A stretch of 64,000 nt of DNA, taken from positions 1 to 64,000 of the forward strand of contig NZ_JAFMVC010000026.1 of assembly GCF_025499605.1 (NCBI RefSeq), in the 5' to 3' direction. The notes under the pieces were generated by a model. It searched no databases, had not been told where the DNA came from, and saw only the letters and a program-made list of their open reading frames with translations. The DNA comes from Carboxylicivirga litoralis. GTDB lineage: Bacteria > Bacteroidota > Bacteroidia > Bacteroidales > Marinilabiliaceae. This document shows positions 25,218 through 34,800 of the stretch, piece after piece (position 1 is the first letter of the stretch; every line of letters starts with the position of its first letter). The translations under genes and the position numbers were made by a program.

Positions 25218-25931
25218 CTATAACAAATGTTGACCTGAATCACAATAGATTATCTGACCGGTCATGTTCTTATTCTTCAATATAAAATCAACGGTATCAG
25301 AAATGCTGGATAAATCAACCTGTCTTTGCAATGGCGTATTGTCAACCACCTTATTGAAGTAACTATTATCCTTACCTTCCGGAGGCAGGACAGGTCCTGG
25401 TGCAATTCCATTTACCCGAATAAAAGGTGCCCACTCCTGAGCAATCATCTTTGTATAATCAGCCAACGACTTCTTTGACAACAGGTACATGCCATGTGTC
25501 GATTGGTTGGTTTGAATTGCTGTATCCAGTATCGAAATAATATTTCCTTTTCCCCCTCGCTCTTTATAGGCTTTATTGATAAGCATAGGCGAAAACAAAT
25601 GAATACCCATCATCTGCGTTATGTCGCTTACACTTGTCTCATCCATATTTTTATTGAGATAATAACTGGCATTATGAATGATAACATCTGGCACACCATA
25701 CGTTTCAAATGCATGATAAAATTGCTCTTCAACATTCTCGTAATCGGCAAGATTGCATTGAATAAGTTGGAACGATTGCTTCGAATAGCTAAGTTTCAAT
25801 TCTGACAACAGCTTCTCGCCTTCACCTATGCTTTTATTAACATGGATGAATACATCATAACCAATCTCTGCAAAATGCCTGACCAGATGATTCCCAATGC
25901 GCTTAGCCGCGCCTGTTATCAGAACTTTCAT
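25218..25931 (-). CDS. FolM/pteridine-reductase-like SDR
   Basis: 237-residue short-chain dehydrogenase: cofactor motif TGAAKRIG (6-13), the IIHNAS segment, catalytic Tyr-x3-Lys in YLLSK, and a C-terminal GQIIYCDSGQHLL. TGxxxRIG together with a C-terminal G(x)HL is typical of pteridine reductases and E. coli FolM (dihydromonapterin/dihydrofolate reductase), as opposed to generic SDRs. It overlaps the upstream msrC stop by one base and precedes the FolX-like gene by 34 bases. Reduction of dihydromonapterin or dihydrofolate with NADPH is the likely reaction; another pterin or carbonyl substrate remains possible. Confidence 0.75.
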   Translation of the reverse strand: MKVLITGAAKRIGNHLVRHFAEIGYDVFIHVNKSIGEGEKLLSELKLSYSKQSFQLIQCNLADYENVEEQFYHAFETYGVPDVIIHNASYYLNKNMDETSVSDITQMMGIHLFSPMLINKAYKERGGKGNIISILDTAIQTNQSTHGMYLLSKKSLADYTKMIAQEWAPFIRVNGIAPGPVLPPEGKDNSYFNKVVDNTPLQRQVDLSSISDTVDFILKNKNMTGQIIYCDSGQHLL

Positions 25932-26392
25932 TAGCTGTATATCAGTGCAACAATTTTTTCCAACTCTTGCTTATCAATCTCATCAAAAGTATTAAACTCC
26001 TTACTATCCACATCCAAAACAGCAATTACTTCTTTGTCTTGGTTAAATACTGGTACTACAATTTCCGAATTAGTGGCTGATGAACATGCAATATGTCCAG
26101 AAAACTCATGCACATTAGGCACTACAACTGTTTCTTTGCGATTAATACCAGCCCAGCAAACACCAGTGTCTTTTTTAAGCTTTAAACAAGCAACTGGCCC
26201 CTGGTAGGCACTTACTAATAATTCACCGTTTACTAACTCATAAAAGCCGGTCCAATAAAAGTCGGTCATTTTATGGTGAAGAATGGCATTAATGGTTGCC
26301 ATACGTGAAGCCGGATTGTCAGTAGCTTCTATTAATTGTTTTATTTGCTCATATATGCGCTGATAACGCTTTATCTTGCTTTGTTCTTTCAT
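25931..26392 (-). CDS. msrC: GAF-domain free methionine-(R)-sulfoxide reductase
   Basis: 153 residues, a single GAF domain. The family cysteines are all present: Cys69 (GPVACLKL), Cys79 (GVCWAG) and Cys103 (HIACSSATNSEIVVPV), the pattern of fRMsr (E. coli MsrC/YebR). The enzyme reduces free methionine-R-sulfoxide through a disulfide relay in the cytoplasm. It is first in a minus-strand run with the FolM-like gene, whose start overlaps its stop by one base. Confidence 0.88.
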   Translation of the reverse strand: MKEQSKIKRYQRIYEQIKQLIEATDNPASRMATINAILHHKMTDFYWTGFYELVNGELLVSAYQGPVACLKLKKDTGVCWAGINRKETVVVPNVHEFSGHIACSSATNSEIVVPVFNQDKEVIAVLDVDSKEFNTFDEIDKQELEKIVALIYS

Positions 26393-26464
26393 AATAAAGA
26401 GATGTTTAGATTTTAGACAAAAGACATGAGATTGATTGACAACTCGCCAAAGTAAAAACCTATT

Positions 26465-26502
26465 AAAAATAAAAACCGATGCAATTTACTAAATTACACC
26501 GG
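26465..26502 (-). terminator. Terminator of the ECF sigma gene
   Basis: On the minus strand CCGGTG-t-AATTT pairs with AAATT-g-CATCGG (one G-U pair, one mismatch), followed by TTTTTATTTTT. It lies 24 bases after the stop at 26526. Confidence 0.7.
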
Positions 26503-26525
26503 CTAATATTCTATTTCGATTATCA

Positions 26526-27026
26526 CTATTTGTCTTTTAGCATTTCCTGCAGCTTTTTACGGGTAAAGAAAATACGACTTTTTACTGTTCCGATAGGTAA
26601 ATCCATCTTTTCTGCTATTTCCTTGTATTTAAACCCTTGCGTATGCATTTTGAAAGGAATTCGGAATTCATCGTCTAATTTCTCAACCTTTGAGTTCATC
26701 TCCATCACGGCATAAACATTTTCAGGTGTTTCGGATGCGTAATTCCTTTTATAAGCCACACGAATAGCATCATCAGTACTATCAAAAGTATTCCTTGTCT
26801 TTTGATCGCGGCGATAATTGTTAATAAACGTGTTCTTCATAATGGTAAATACCCACGCTTTGAAATTAGTGTTATTAACGAATTGTTCGCGGTATGTTAA
26901 TGCCTTCAAAGTTGTTTCCTGAAGCAAATCACGAGCATCGTTGTCATTTGCTGTTAAGCTCAATGCAAAATAAAGCAGCTTATCCTGCATGCTTAATAAT
27001 TTTTGGTCAAATTGAACTGCGGTCAT
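26526..27026 (-). CDS. ECF-type RNA polymerase sigma factor
   Basis: 166 residues with sigma-70 region 2 (about 20-85: ARDLLQETTLKALTYREQF, FKAWVFTIMKNTFINNYRR) and region 4 (about 105-160: GFKYKEIAEKMDLPIGTVKS, RIFFTRKKLQEML). There is no recognisable anti-sigma gene next to it, unlike PUL-linked ECF systems. The regulon is unknown. It is a single-gene unit with a -7 box at 27062-27069 and its own terminator. Confidence 0.92.
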   Translation of the reverse strand: MTAVQFDQKLLSMQDKLLYFALSLTANDNDARDLLQETTLKALTYREQFVNNTNFKAWVFTIMKNTFINNYRRDQKTRNTFDSTDDAIRVAYKRNYASETPENVYAVMEMNSKVEKLDDEFRIPFKMHTQGFKYKEIAEKMDLPIGTVKSRIFFTRKKLQEMLKDK

Positions 27027-27061
27027 CTTATTGTGTTTTATTTAGTTGCAAAATTATTGAA

Positions 27062-27069
27062 CAAATATA
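27062..27069 (-). promoter_or_regulatory. Promoter of the ECF sigma gene
   Basis: Minus strand TATATTTG (27069-27062), 35 bases upstream of the start, with TTGG 19 bases before it as a -33-like element. A second TAATTTTG lies closer to the gene. Confidence 0.5.
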
Positions 27070-27230
27070 CATCAAAAGAAAAATATTTCCAATATATTCG
27101 GATGTTTTTATCTTTTATTTACGGTGAATTCTAAATTAAAACAATCATAATCAATTGTATTACTGAGATATAAAACAACAAATAAATGTTCAATATAAAT
27201 AACAGTTATTTATAAATACACTTAAACAAA

Positions 27231-27258
27231 AAAAGAGGCACCAAAGGCACCTCTTTTT
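27231..27258 (-). terminator. Terminator of the first T9SS protein gene
   Basis: On the minus strand GAGGTGCC-TTT-GGTGCCTC forms an eight-pair stem in RNA if two G-U pairs are allowed, followed by TTTTTTT, about 25 bases after the stop at 27281. Confidence 0.8.
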
Positions 27259-27280
27259 CTATCTAAGTGATTTATCGTTA

Positions 27281-30200
27281 CTAACGACAAACAATTTTCT
27301 TCTTATAAATACTTCCATTGATACTAACAGTCACAATCTTTGTTCCGGCAGAAACATTACCCAACTCAATTGTTTGCGACCAACTTCCAGCCTCTTTATA
27401 ATAATCCCGCACCACTAAAGCACGACCTGACATATCATAAATAGCCACATTAACTTTTCCGTTTTCACTTGAATTAAGCGTTAACTCAATAAAGTCAGTT
27501 GCCGGATTTGGACCAACAGTAAACTCAACATCATTCTCGACTTCTAAATCAACAGCTGTACCCGTTTCCTGGATTATTAAATCATCGATTACCCAACCGT
27601 AACCAGTGGTATTGGCATCTGAATATAAACGGAAACGTACCAGAATTACATCTCCTTCACTAAAAGTATCATGCAAATTCAATGAATGCTCTACAAATAA
27701 AGAAGAAGAACTTGGTGTGTCGTTAATGTTAGCATAATCTGTTCCCGCAAAATCCTTCCATTTATCAGCTCCATTAACATCATAGCCATCGGTCAACCGT
27801 AACCAATTAATACCATCTTTAGTACCTTCTACAATTACATAATCCCAATATTTGTCATCTCCATAAACGGTACCAGATTCACCAGCTTCAACCAAAACAA
27901 TATCACGATACGAAAGAATGGCGTTACTCTCACTAAGTATTTCAATCGGGTAGCTTAATACATAAGTAAGATCGTCTCCTTCAGCATATGGGTGATCTGT
28001 ATGAATGGCCCAATCATCAAATAATTCCTTAGAAATTTTAAAGGAAGAGCCAGTGAAATCATACTTCGAAGTTGAGAATGCATTCATGTATTTCTGTACA
28101 GCATCTCTGACCGCATAATTTTCTACCTCAACGTATTTTGACATCGCGGTTTGCTCTCCCACTATACCTTTTACCTGAACACCAATCATTGCGTTAACAG
28201 ACGTAAGCTCTATCTCTTCCAGAGTAGTTCCGGCACTAACATTTTCATATGTTTTTTGCAAAACATCGTCGACATATAATTCAAGGGCATCATAATCCCT
28301 TTCCAATAGTATCTCAACGGCGATATTTCCTTGTGGGTTTTTGCCACCTCTTACTGTAGGTTTTGCCAGGTCAGCTGGCAATTCAGGAATGTCAACTGTC
28401 CACACACCTCGACCGTGGGTACCAACAACAACTTGCTGACCAACAATCTTCATATCCCAAATACAAACAGCCGGTAAACCATTATCCGCATAGGCCCAAC
28501 TAGCCCCTCCATCGGTTGATTCAAACAAACCAACCTCAGTACCTGCCCACATAATGTCAGTATTATGTGGCATCACAATTAATGTAAACACAGCAACATT
28601 AGGAAATCCATTTGAACTTGAACTAGCTGATCCAAATCCTGACAATTCAGTCCACGTTTCACCTAAATCTTCAGTTTTAAAAATCTTAGGCTCACCAAAT
28701 AGTGAAAACAGAACAAAGGCAGTATTTTCCTCCGTTGGGTGAGCTATTATTCTTGAAATATTGGCGGAATAGTCACTAATCGGAGAATTTACTAATTCAT
28801 AAGTTTTTCCACCATCAGTAGATAATGCTAATGGCTGACTAGTTGAAGCGGTTGTTCCTGCCCAGACATAACGTGAATTAACCGGGCTTATTGCAATTTG
28901 CGGATTATAATAACCTTTACTCCAGGCAGCTTCAGGAACAGAAACTAATTTCCAACTTAATCCGAAGTCCTCTGATGTAGAAATCCCATTTTTACTACCT
29001 ACTAATAATAAATCAGGATTGCTCTTTGAATTGGCTATTCGCGTAATAAAAGGAGAAACATCACTATCATCATAACCATGAACCCCTTTTAACAAACTCC
29101 ACGTTTCACCACCGTCATAAGTTCCAAATAAGGTATTATTATAGTAGCATCCTACAATTTTATCTGGATCTTCCTGGTTCCAAACAGTTGAGAACCCGTC
29201 TCCACCTGCCACTTCACCCCATGCTGTCAATTTAGCAGGATTTTCTCCTGACATCCAGGTACCATTATCTTGTAATCCTCCGGCATAACGGTTTAATTCT
29301 GGATGACGAGCAACTCCATAAAATTGAGAAGTATTATAACCGTCATTCGGACTTGTCCAGCTCGTTCCACCATCTTCAGAGAAAGCGACACCGCCATCAT
29401 TACAACTGATTAGTCTGAACGGGCTACCATTATTGGCATCAACTATAAGGTTGTGATGATCGGCATGTACATAATCTGACTCATTGATATTGGCATTCCA
29501 TCTACTTAACTTGGCATAAGTCATTGATTGCACAAGCAACTCTGTTTTATTAAGTTGAAGTACTGCATCAACAAATTCAGCTGGATTCCAACTTACACCA
29601 TCTGCCAGTCTTGGATATATATAAGCTACCTTTTCAATAGCCACACCACCGGTAACAGCAATCGCTACTGAAGCAGTTGACGCGTCATAATCACTACTAT
29701 GTATAAATATCTGCTCCTGACTTGTTCCGGATAAATTAAACTCACCACTATTATCCGCATCTCTAAAAGACACCATTAATTGTCTGTTATTTTGTGTATC
29801 CCACACTTCAAACGGAACATCAACATAGTCATTATACTCATAGCCTGATTCTGTCGGAACTTCAGCCGAACTATTGCTTGTAAAGCGATGAGCCTTCTGA
29901 CTATTAGTGCCTCCAAATCGAATTTCTATTTTACCAATACTGGACACATTATCATAGTTTATCTTTACGCCTCCACTAAGATATTGACCTTCTAAGTTGG
30001 CATATACAAAATATGAAGCTGTGTTATTGACAATATCAAAAGCAGTGTTCCCATTCGGACCTCCTTCCGTTGTGCTTACACTGTATAAATCTACACCACC
30101 AATAAATAATTTAGATTCATCTGTGGGGTGTGCAACCATGGTGTTGTTATACCACCCCTGTCCAGATAAATAGGCCACTTCGGTTCCGGAAAAAGAAACC

Positions 30201-31240
30201 TTCACCCAGTTATCACCGCCATCTGTAGACATAGATAGATTCGATTCTGAAGTTAGTGCAAAAATCACATCATTATTGAAGTCTGAAATACAGATCTCAA
30301 CACGACCTTCACTTAATTGATGAACTAGCTTCCAGGTCTCTCCACCATCAAACGATTGAACCACACCATAATCATTAACCCCTGCAATAAGAATCTTAGA
30401 ATCAGATGGTAATATTCTTAAATCTTGTACTCTGCGATATCCATAAGTGTAACTTTCCTGAAATACCTTATCCCAGTTTTCTCCTCCATCAACTGTTTTG
30501 AATATACCAGAATTGGTTGCTGCGTAAACAATATCCTCATCATTTTTATCGATGGCTATCCGATTTACATAACGAAATGCCCCATTTCCTTCAGTTGAAG
30601 TTAATAAATTCCAGGTTACACCACCATCTACAGTCTTAAATATACCATTCCCCATAATGGCATCAAGGTTATAAAAACCTTCACCTGTTCCGGCATATAT
30701 AACTTGCGAATTGGAGGGGGCCATGGCTAAACAACTAACAGCCATATTTGGCCAGTCTTCAGATAAAGGCACCCAGTTTAGTCCAGCATCCGTTGTTTTC
30801 CAAATGCCACCACCAACAGAACCTGCCAACCAAGTATTACCCGTATTATCGGCGGGATCAATTAAAAAGCCTCTTGTTCGGCCCCCGACATTACCAGGTC
30901 CTCTTTCAATCCAATCAAGCTCTGCTCGCGTTCCTTTTAATTGAGCAGATTTTAATTTGGCACTTTTTAACTCTTTTAAATGATGGTTATGCGGGTATTC
31001 CTTTGAGGCTTCATTACCGGTCTTCAAAAAATACAGATATTTCTGATACTCATCAGGTTTATCAGGTTTGGCGTAACCTGCATTTCTCCGGTCCATTTTC
31101 CTCTGTACCTCTTTCTGCTTAATTTCTTTTGGTGTACAAGCTTTAACTCCTTTCACGGGAGATTTCGTAGTGTTAGGCACTAAAAAATATGCCACTACAG
31201 CTATTGAGAGCACTACTAATGCGAAGTAAAATTTCTTCAT
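27281..31240 (-). CDS. Giant secreted beta-propeller protein with T9SS sorting domain (copy B)
   Basis: 1319 residues. An N-terminal signal/anchor (1-20) precedes a long BNR/sortilin (VPS10)-like propeller region (about 110-940) with many DGGxTW/DGGxNW Asp-boxes, e.g. TTDAGLNWVPL, SFDGGETWKLV and SEDGGTSWTSP. Then comes one MAM-like jelly-roll module (about 1050-1235, GYGWVIDDLIIQETG) and a T9SS type A sorting domain (about 1244-1319, FTVGPNPATDFIELTL to KKIVCR). Such proteins are exported by the Por system and attached to or released from the surface. The propeller may bind or cleave glycans or peptides; no catalytic residues are recognisable. It is a paralogue of the 31900-36588 gene, lacking one module, and is preceded by a decayed lipoprotein gene. 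Confidence 0.85.
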   Translation of the reverse strand: MKKFYFALVVLSIAVVAYFLVPNTTKSPVKGVKACTPKEIKQKEVQRKMDRRNAGYAKPDKPDEYQKYLYFLKTGNEASKEYPHNHHLKELKSAKLKSAQLKGTRAELDWIERGPGNVGGRTRGFLIDPADNTGNTWLAGSVGGGIWKTTDAGLNWVPLSEDWPNMAVSCLAMAPSNSQVIYAGTGEGFYNLDAIMGNGIFKTVDGGVTWNLLTSTEGNGAFRYVNRIAIDKNDEDIVYAATNSGIFKTVDGGENWDKVFQESYTYGYRRVQDLRILPSDSKILIAGVNDYGVVQSFDGGETWKLVHQLSEGRVEICISDFNNDVIFALTSESNLSMSTDGGDNWVKVSFSGTEVAYLSGQGWYNNTMVAHPTDESKLFIGGVDLYSVSTTEGGPNGNTAFDIVNNTASYFVYANLEGQYLSGGVKINYDNVSSIGKIEIRFGGTNSQKAHRFTSNSSAEVPTESGYEYNDYVDVPFEVWDTQNNRQLMVSFRDADNSGEFNLSGTSQEQIFIHSSDYDASTASVAIAVTGGVAIEKVAYIYPRLADGVSWNPAEFVDAVLQLNKTELLVQSMTYAKLSRWNANINESDYVHADHHNLIVDANNGSPFRLISCNDGGVAFSEDGGTSWTSPNDGYNTSQFYGVARHPELNRYAGGLQDNGTWMSGENPAKLTAWGEVAGGDGFSTVWNQEDPDKIVGCYYNNTLFGTYDGGETWSLLKGVHGYDDSDVSPFITRIANSKSNPDLLLVGSKNGISTSEDFGLSWKLVSVPEAAWSKGYYNPQIAISPVNSRYVWAGTTASTSQPLALSTDGGKTYELVNSPISDYSANISRIIAHPTEENTAFVLFSLFGEPKIFKTEDLGETWTELSGFGSASSSSNGFPNVAVFTLIVMPHNTDIMWAGTEVGLFESTDGGASWAYADNGLPAVCIWDMKIVGQQVVVGTHGRGVWTVDIPELPADLAKPTVRGGKNPQGNIAVEILLERDYDALELYVDDVLQKTYENVSAGTTLEEIELTSVNAMIGVQVKGIVGEQTAMSKYVEVENYAVRDAVQKYMNAFSTSKYDFTGSSFKISKELFDDWAIHTDHPYAEGDDLTYVLSYPIEILSESNAILSYRDIVLVEAGESGTVYGDDKYWDYVIVEGTKDGINWLRLTDGYDVNGADKWKDFAGTDYANINDTPSSSSLFVEHSLNLHDTFSEGDVILVRFRLYSDANTTGYGWVIDDLIIQETGTAVDLEVENDVEFTVGPNPATDFIELTLNSSENGKVNVAIYDMSGRALVVRDYYKEAGSWSQTIELGNVSAGTKIVTVSINGSIYKKKIVCR

Positions 31241-31276
31241 TCAATTTTGATTAAACGTTTATATGGATTTAGATAA

Positions 31277-31677
31277 TTATTTCTCTTCATTAAGGGTATA
31301 AACTATTTTTAAACTTGATACATGTATATAATAAATTGCCATTTTTCGATTAAGTTCCTTATCAATTGATTGCTCCTCTGGTTTTGACCATACTATTGTA
31401 AAATCTGTATTATACCACTCTACGGTATCATCCCTTTTTTGTTCTTCAAAAATAATTTTATGCACCTTTACATTATTTATTCCGTAGTATATTGGGGCCA
31501 TTGGTTCTTCAGAGTCAACCTCTTTATTATTAGATCAGAGTCTTTTGAACTATTAAACCGAAGTAGACATTTTCCTCCAAAATATTGCCGCCCTAATTCT
31601 GTAACCCTTTCTGTATCTTTTTAATGAATTACAGCCAGCCATTAGACTAAATACAATAAAAATACTAAAATCCTCAT
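31277..31677 (-). pseudogene. Frameshifted relic of the small lipoprotein gene
   Basis: The last open segment (31501-31277) encodes a 74-residue piece, NNVKVHKIIFEEQK to YYIHVSSLKIVY, which aligns with residues of the intact lipoprotein at 36605-37015 (YDIKKEAIVYTEQK to CYINVKTLVKL). Upstream, in shifting frames, are a signal start MRILVFLLYLV (ATG at 31677), a lipobox LMAGCNSLKR and a DTERVTELGRQYF segment. Together they rebuild the missing N-terminal part, with at least three frameshifts. Its position before the T9SS gene (36 bases) mirrors the intact pair (16 bases). A plus-strand frame here is a shadow. Confidence 0.8.
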
Positions 31678-31850
31678 AGACGAACATTTAAGCTCCTGAG
31701 GGATAAAGGTAGGCTAAATTATTGAATAGAAACCTGATAATTATTGGCGTTAAAAATAAGGACACTTAACACACTTGCGTTATTCCCAAGAATAACGCAC
31801 CAAAACAAAAGCTCTTAGGAATAGTTATTTACAACTTTACTTAAAAAAAA

Positions 31851-31880
31851 AAGAGGTGCTTTTGGCACCTCTTTTTTTTT
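31851..31880 (-). terminator. Terminator of the second T9SS protein gene
   Basis: GAGGTGC-N5-GCACCTC flanked by long A and T runs (31843-31852 and 31872-31880), 20 bases after the stop at 31900. Nearly the same hairpin ends the paralogous gene at 27231. Confidence 0.88.
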
Positions 31881-31899
31881 GTTTAAACGATTATATCAG

Positions 31900-34800
31900 T
31901 TAGCGACAGATAATCTTCTTTTTATAAATCTTACCATTTAAACTGACCGTAACAATTTTTACGCCAGCATCTATACTGCCTAGTTCAATAGTTTGATTCC
32001 AAACACCGAAACCTTTATAATAATCCTGAACAATAACAGCTCGTCCCGACATGTCGTAAACAGACACATTAACGTTACCACTTTCACGAGAGTTAAGCTT
32101 AATTTCAAGATGGTCTGTAGCAGGATTTGGGCCAACCGTAAAGCTTGTATCATACTGCACTTCCTCTTCCACAGCAGTACCTGTTTCCTGCACTATTAAG
32201 TTATCGATTACCCACCCATAACCTGATGTCATTTCATCAGAATGGAGACGGAAACGTAGTAAAATAACATCTCCGGTATTGAAGTTATCAAGAAGATTAA
32301 TAGTGTGTTCAACAAATAGATCTTTTGATGTAGGTGCTGAATTTATATTGCTCACTACAGAACTCCATTCACTGTAATCACTTACATTATAAGTATCATT
32401 TAACGATTTCCAGTTATAACCATCTACACTACCTTCCAACACTACATAATCCCCACCTTCAGACTCAATCATTGCAATGTCCTGGTATGAAAGAATGGCT
32501 TTTCCTGCTTCCATAACCTCAATTGGATAGGTCAACATATAAGTTATATCCATATTGTTTGAATACGAATGCTCACTATGAATTGCATAATTATCAAATA
32601 ACTCTTTTGATATTGCAAACGACTCACCAATGAAATCGGAATGATTGGTATCAAAAGAAGTCATATACTTTTGAATCGGATCATTCAATTCATAATTCAC
32701 AATCTCGATATAATCTGTAACCATTAATTGTCCATTCACAAACCCTTTTGCATAAGCATTAACACTTGCTTTGTTTGGTATTTGCGCAATTTCTTCATTA
32801 ATGATTCCTGCACTAACATCGTTATAAGTTTGAATCAAATTATCTTCAAAATACAACTCAACCGCACTATAGTTTTGTTTTAACTCTAACTCAATAGCGA
32901 CACTACCTTGTGGATTTTTTCCACCTTTCAACAACAAGTTCTGACTCTCTGTCGATGACTCTTGAATATTTAAATCATCAATAACCCAACCGTAACCAGT
33001 TGTCGCATCATCTGAATATAACCTGAAACGTATTAAAATAACATCTCCCGCTTCAAAAGTTTGCTGAAGGTTAATTGAATGCTGTTCAAATAATGTGGAT
33101 GAGTTTGGTGTTGAACTAATTCCTGAACTTGCGAATTCTTTCCAACTATCAAAAGCGTTAACATCATATCCATCCTCTAACGGTTGCCATGTAATTCCAT
33201 CTTTAGTACCCTCAACAACTACATAGTCATAAAACGCGTCATCTCCATATGAGGCTCCTGGTTGACCGGCTTCAACCAAAGCGATATCACGATATGTTAA
33301 TATTGAGTTATCAGCATTCTCCATTACCTCAATCGGATAGTTTAGCATGTAAACTATGTCCTCATCCTTTGAATAAGGGTGAACTGAATGAATGGCCCAG
33401 TTATCAAATAATTGATCAGATATTGAAAATGATGCACCAGTAAAATCGTATTGATTCGTTGTAAATGGGTTCATATATTTCTGAACCGGTGCATACAAGT
33501 TATAGTTTTCAACATCAACTACTGAAGAAACCGCTTGAGTATCACCAATTTTCCCTTTAACTTTGACATTAATAAGAGAATGTGATGAAGCATATTCAAT
33601 GGCATCATTCATAACTCCAATAGATGTATTTTCATATGTTTTTACCAACTCATCGTTAAAGTAAACCTCTACTAGATCATAGGCCGATTCCAATTGTAAT
33701 TCAATCGCAATTTCGCCCAATGGATTTTTACCAGCCTTCACAAGAGGCTTCTTAATTGCATCTAATATTTCAGGTATATCAACTGTCCAAACACCTAATC
33801 CATGTGTGGCAACAACCACCTGTTGTCCGACAATTTTCATATCCCAGATACACACTGCAGGCAAACCATTATCAGCATAATGCCAGCTTTGTCCTCCATC
33901 TATTGATTCAAAGATACCAATTTCAGTTCCAGCCCAAAGTATATCAGTATTATGTGGCATAACCACTAACGAATAAACAGCAACATTGGGAAATCCATTG
34001 CTGCTCGTTCCTGTTTCAAATTGACTTAAATCAGTCCAGCTGCCCCCATTATTCTCAGTATAAAGAATCTTAGGATGGTTGTTTTGTGCAAATAGTACAT
34101 ATATTCCTTTCTCGTTTGTTGGGTGAGCAATTAATTCAGAAATAAAGGCAGCTGCTCCATTGGGAATTGGCATACTCTCAAAACTTAACCCTCCATCAGT
34201 AGAGTATGCTAAGGCATTAGAAGACGATAAAGCATTTCCCGCAAAAACAAATTTACTGTCAACTGGACTAATAGCTATATGTGGATAAGCATGCCCATAA
34301 CTCCATGTACCATTAGGCATCGTAACCAAATTCCAGGTTGCACCAAAATCCGGTGAACGCCAAACACCTGAAGCTCCTCCAACAAACATTAAATCAGGTT
34401 CCGACACTTCATTCGCGATACGTGTAACAAAAGGAGCATCATCTCCTTGATCTCCAATATTTGCATCAAACCACGATTGCCCACCGTTATTCGAAATTTT
34501 CACCCTGTTATTATACAAGGACAAAGCTATTTTATTAGGATCATTGGCATTCCATGCCGTCTCAAATCCATCTCCACCTCCTTTTTCAGTCCATTCGCTT
34601 AACTTATCAGGATCTTCAGGAGACATCCATGTTCCATTATCCTGTAATCCACCTATGTAGATATCTTTAGTTGGATGTTTAGATACGCCATAAAATTGAG
34701 AGGTAACATAACCCGCTACTCTTTCTTCCCAAGTAACGCCACCATCTTCAGACATAAAAACACCACCATCATTACAATCAACAATTCTAAACGGATTTCC

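Noticed and set aside
31439-31624. 61-codon plus-strand frame
   Set aside because: Antisense to the lipoprotein pseudogene; the minus-strand similarity to the intact paralogue explains the sequence.
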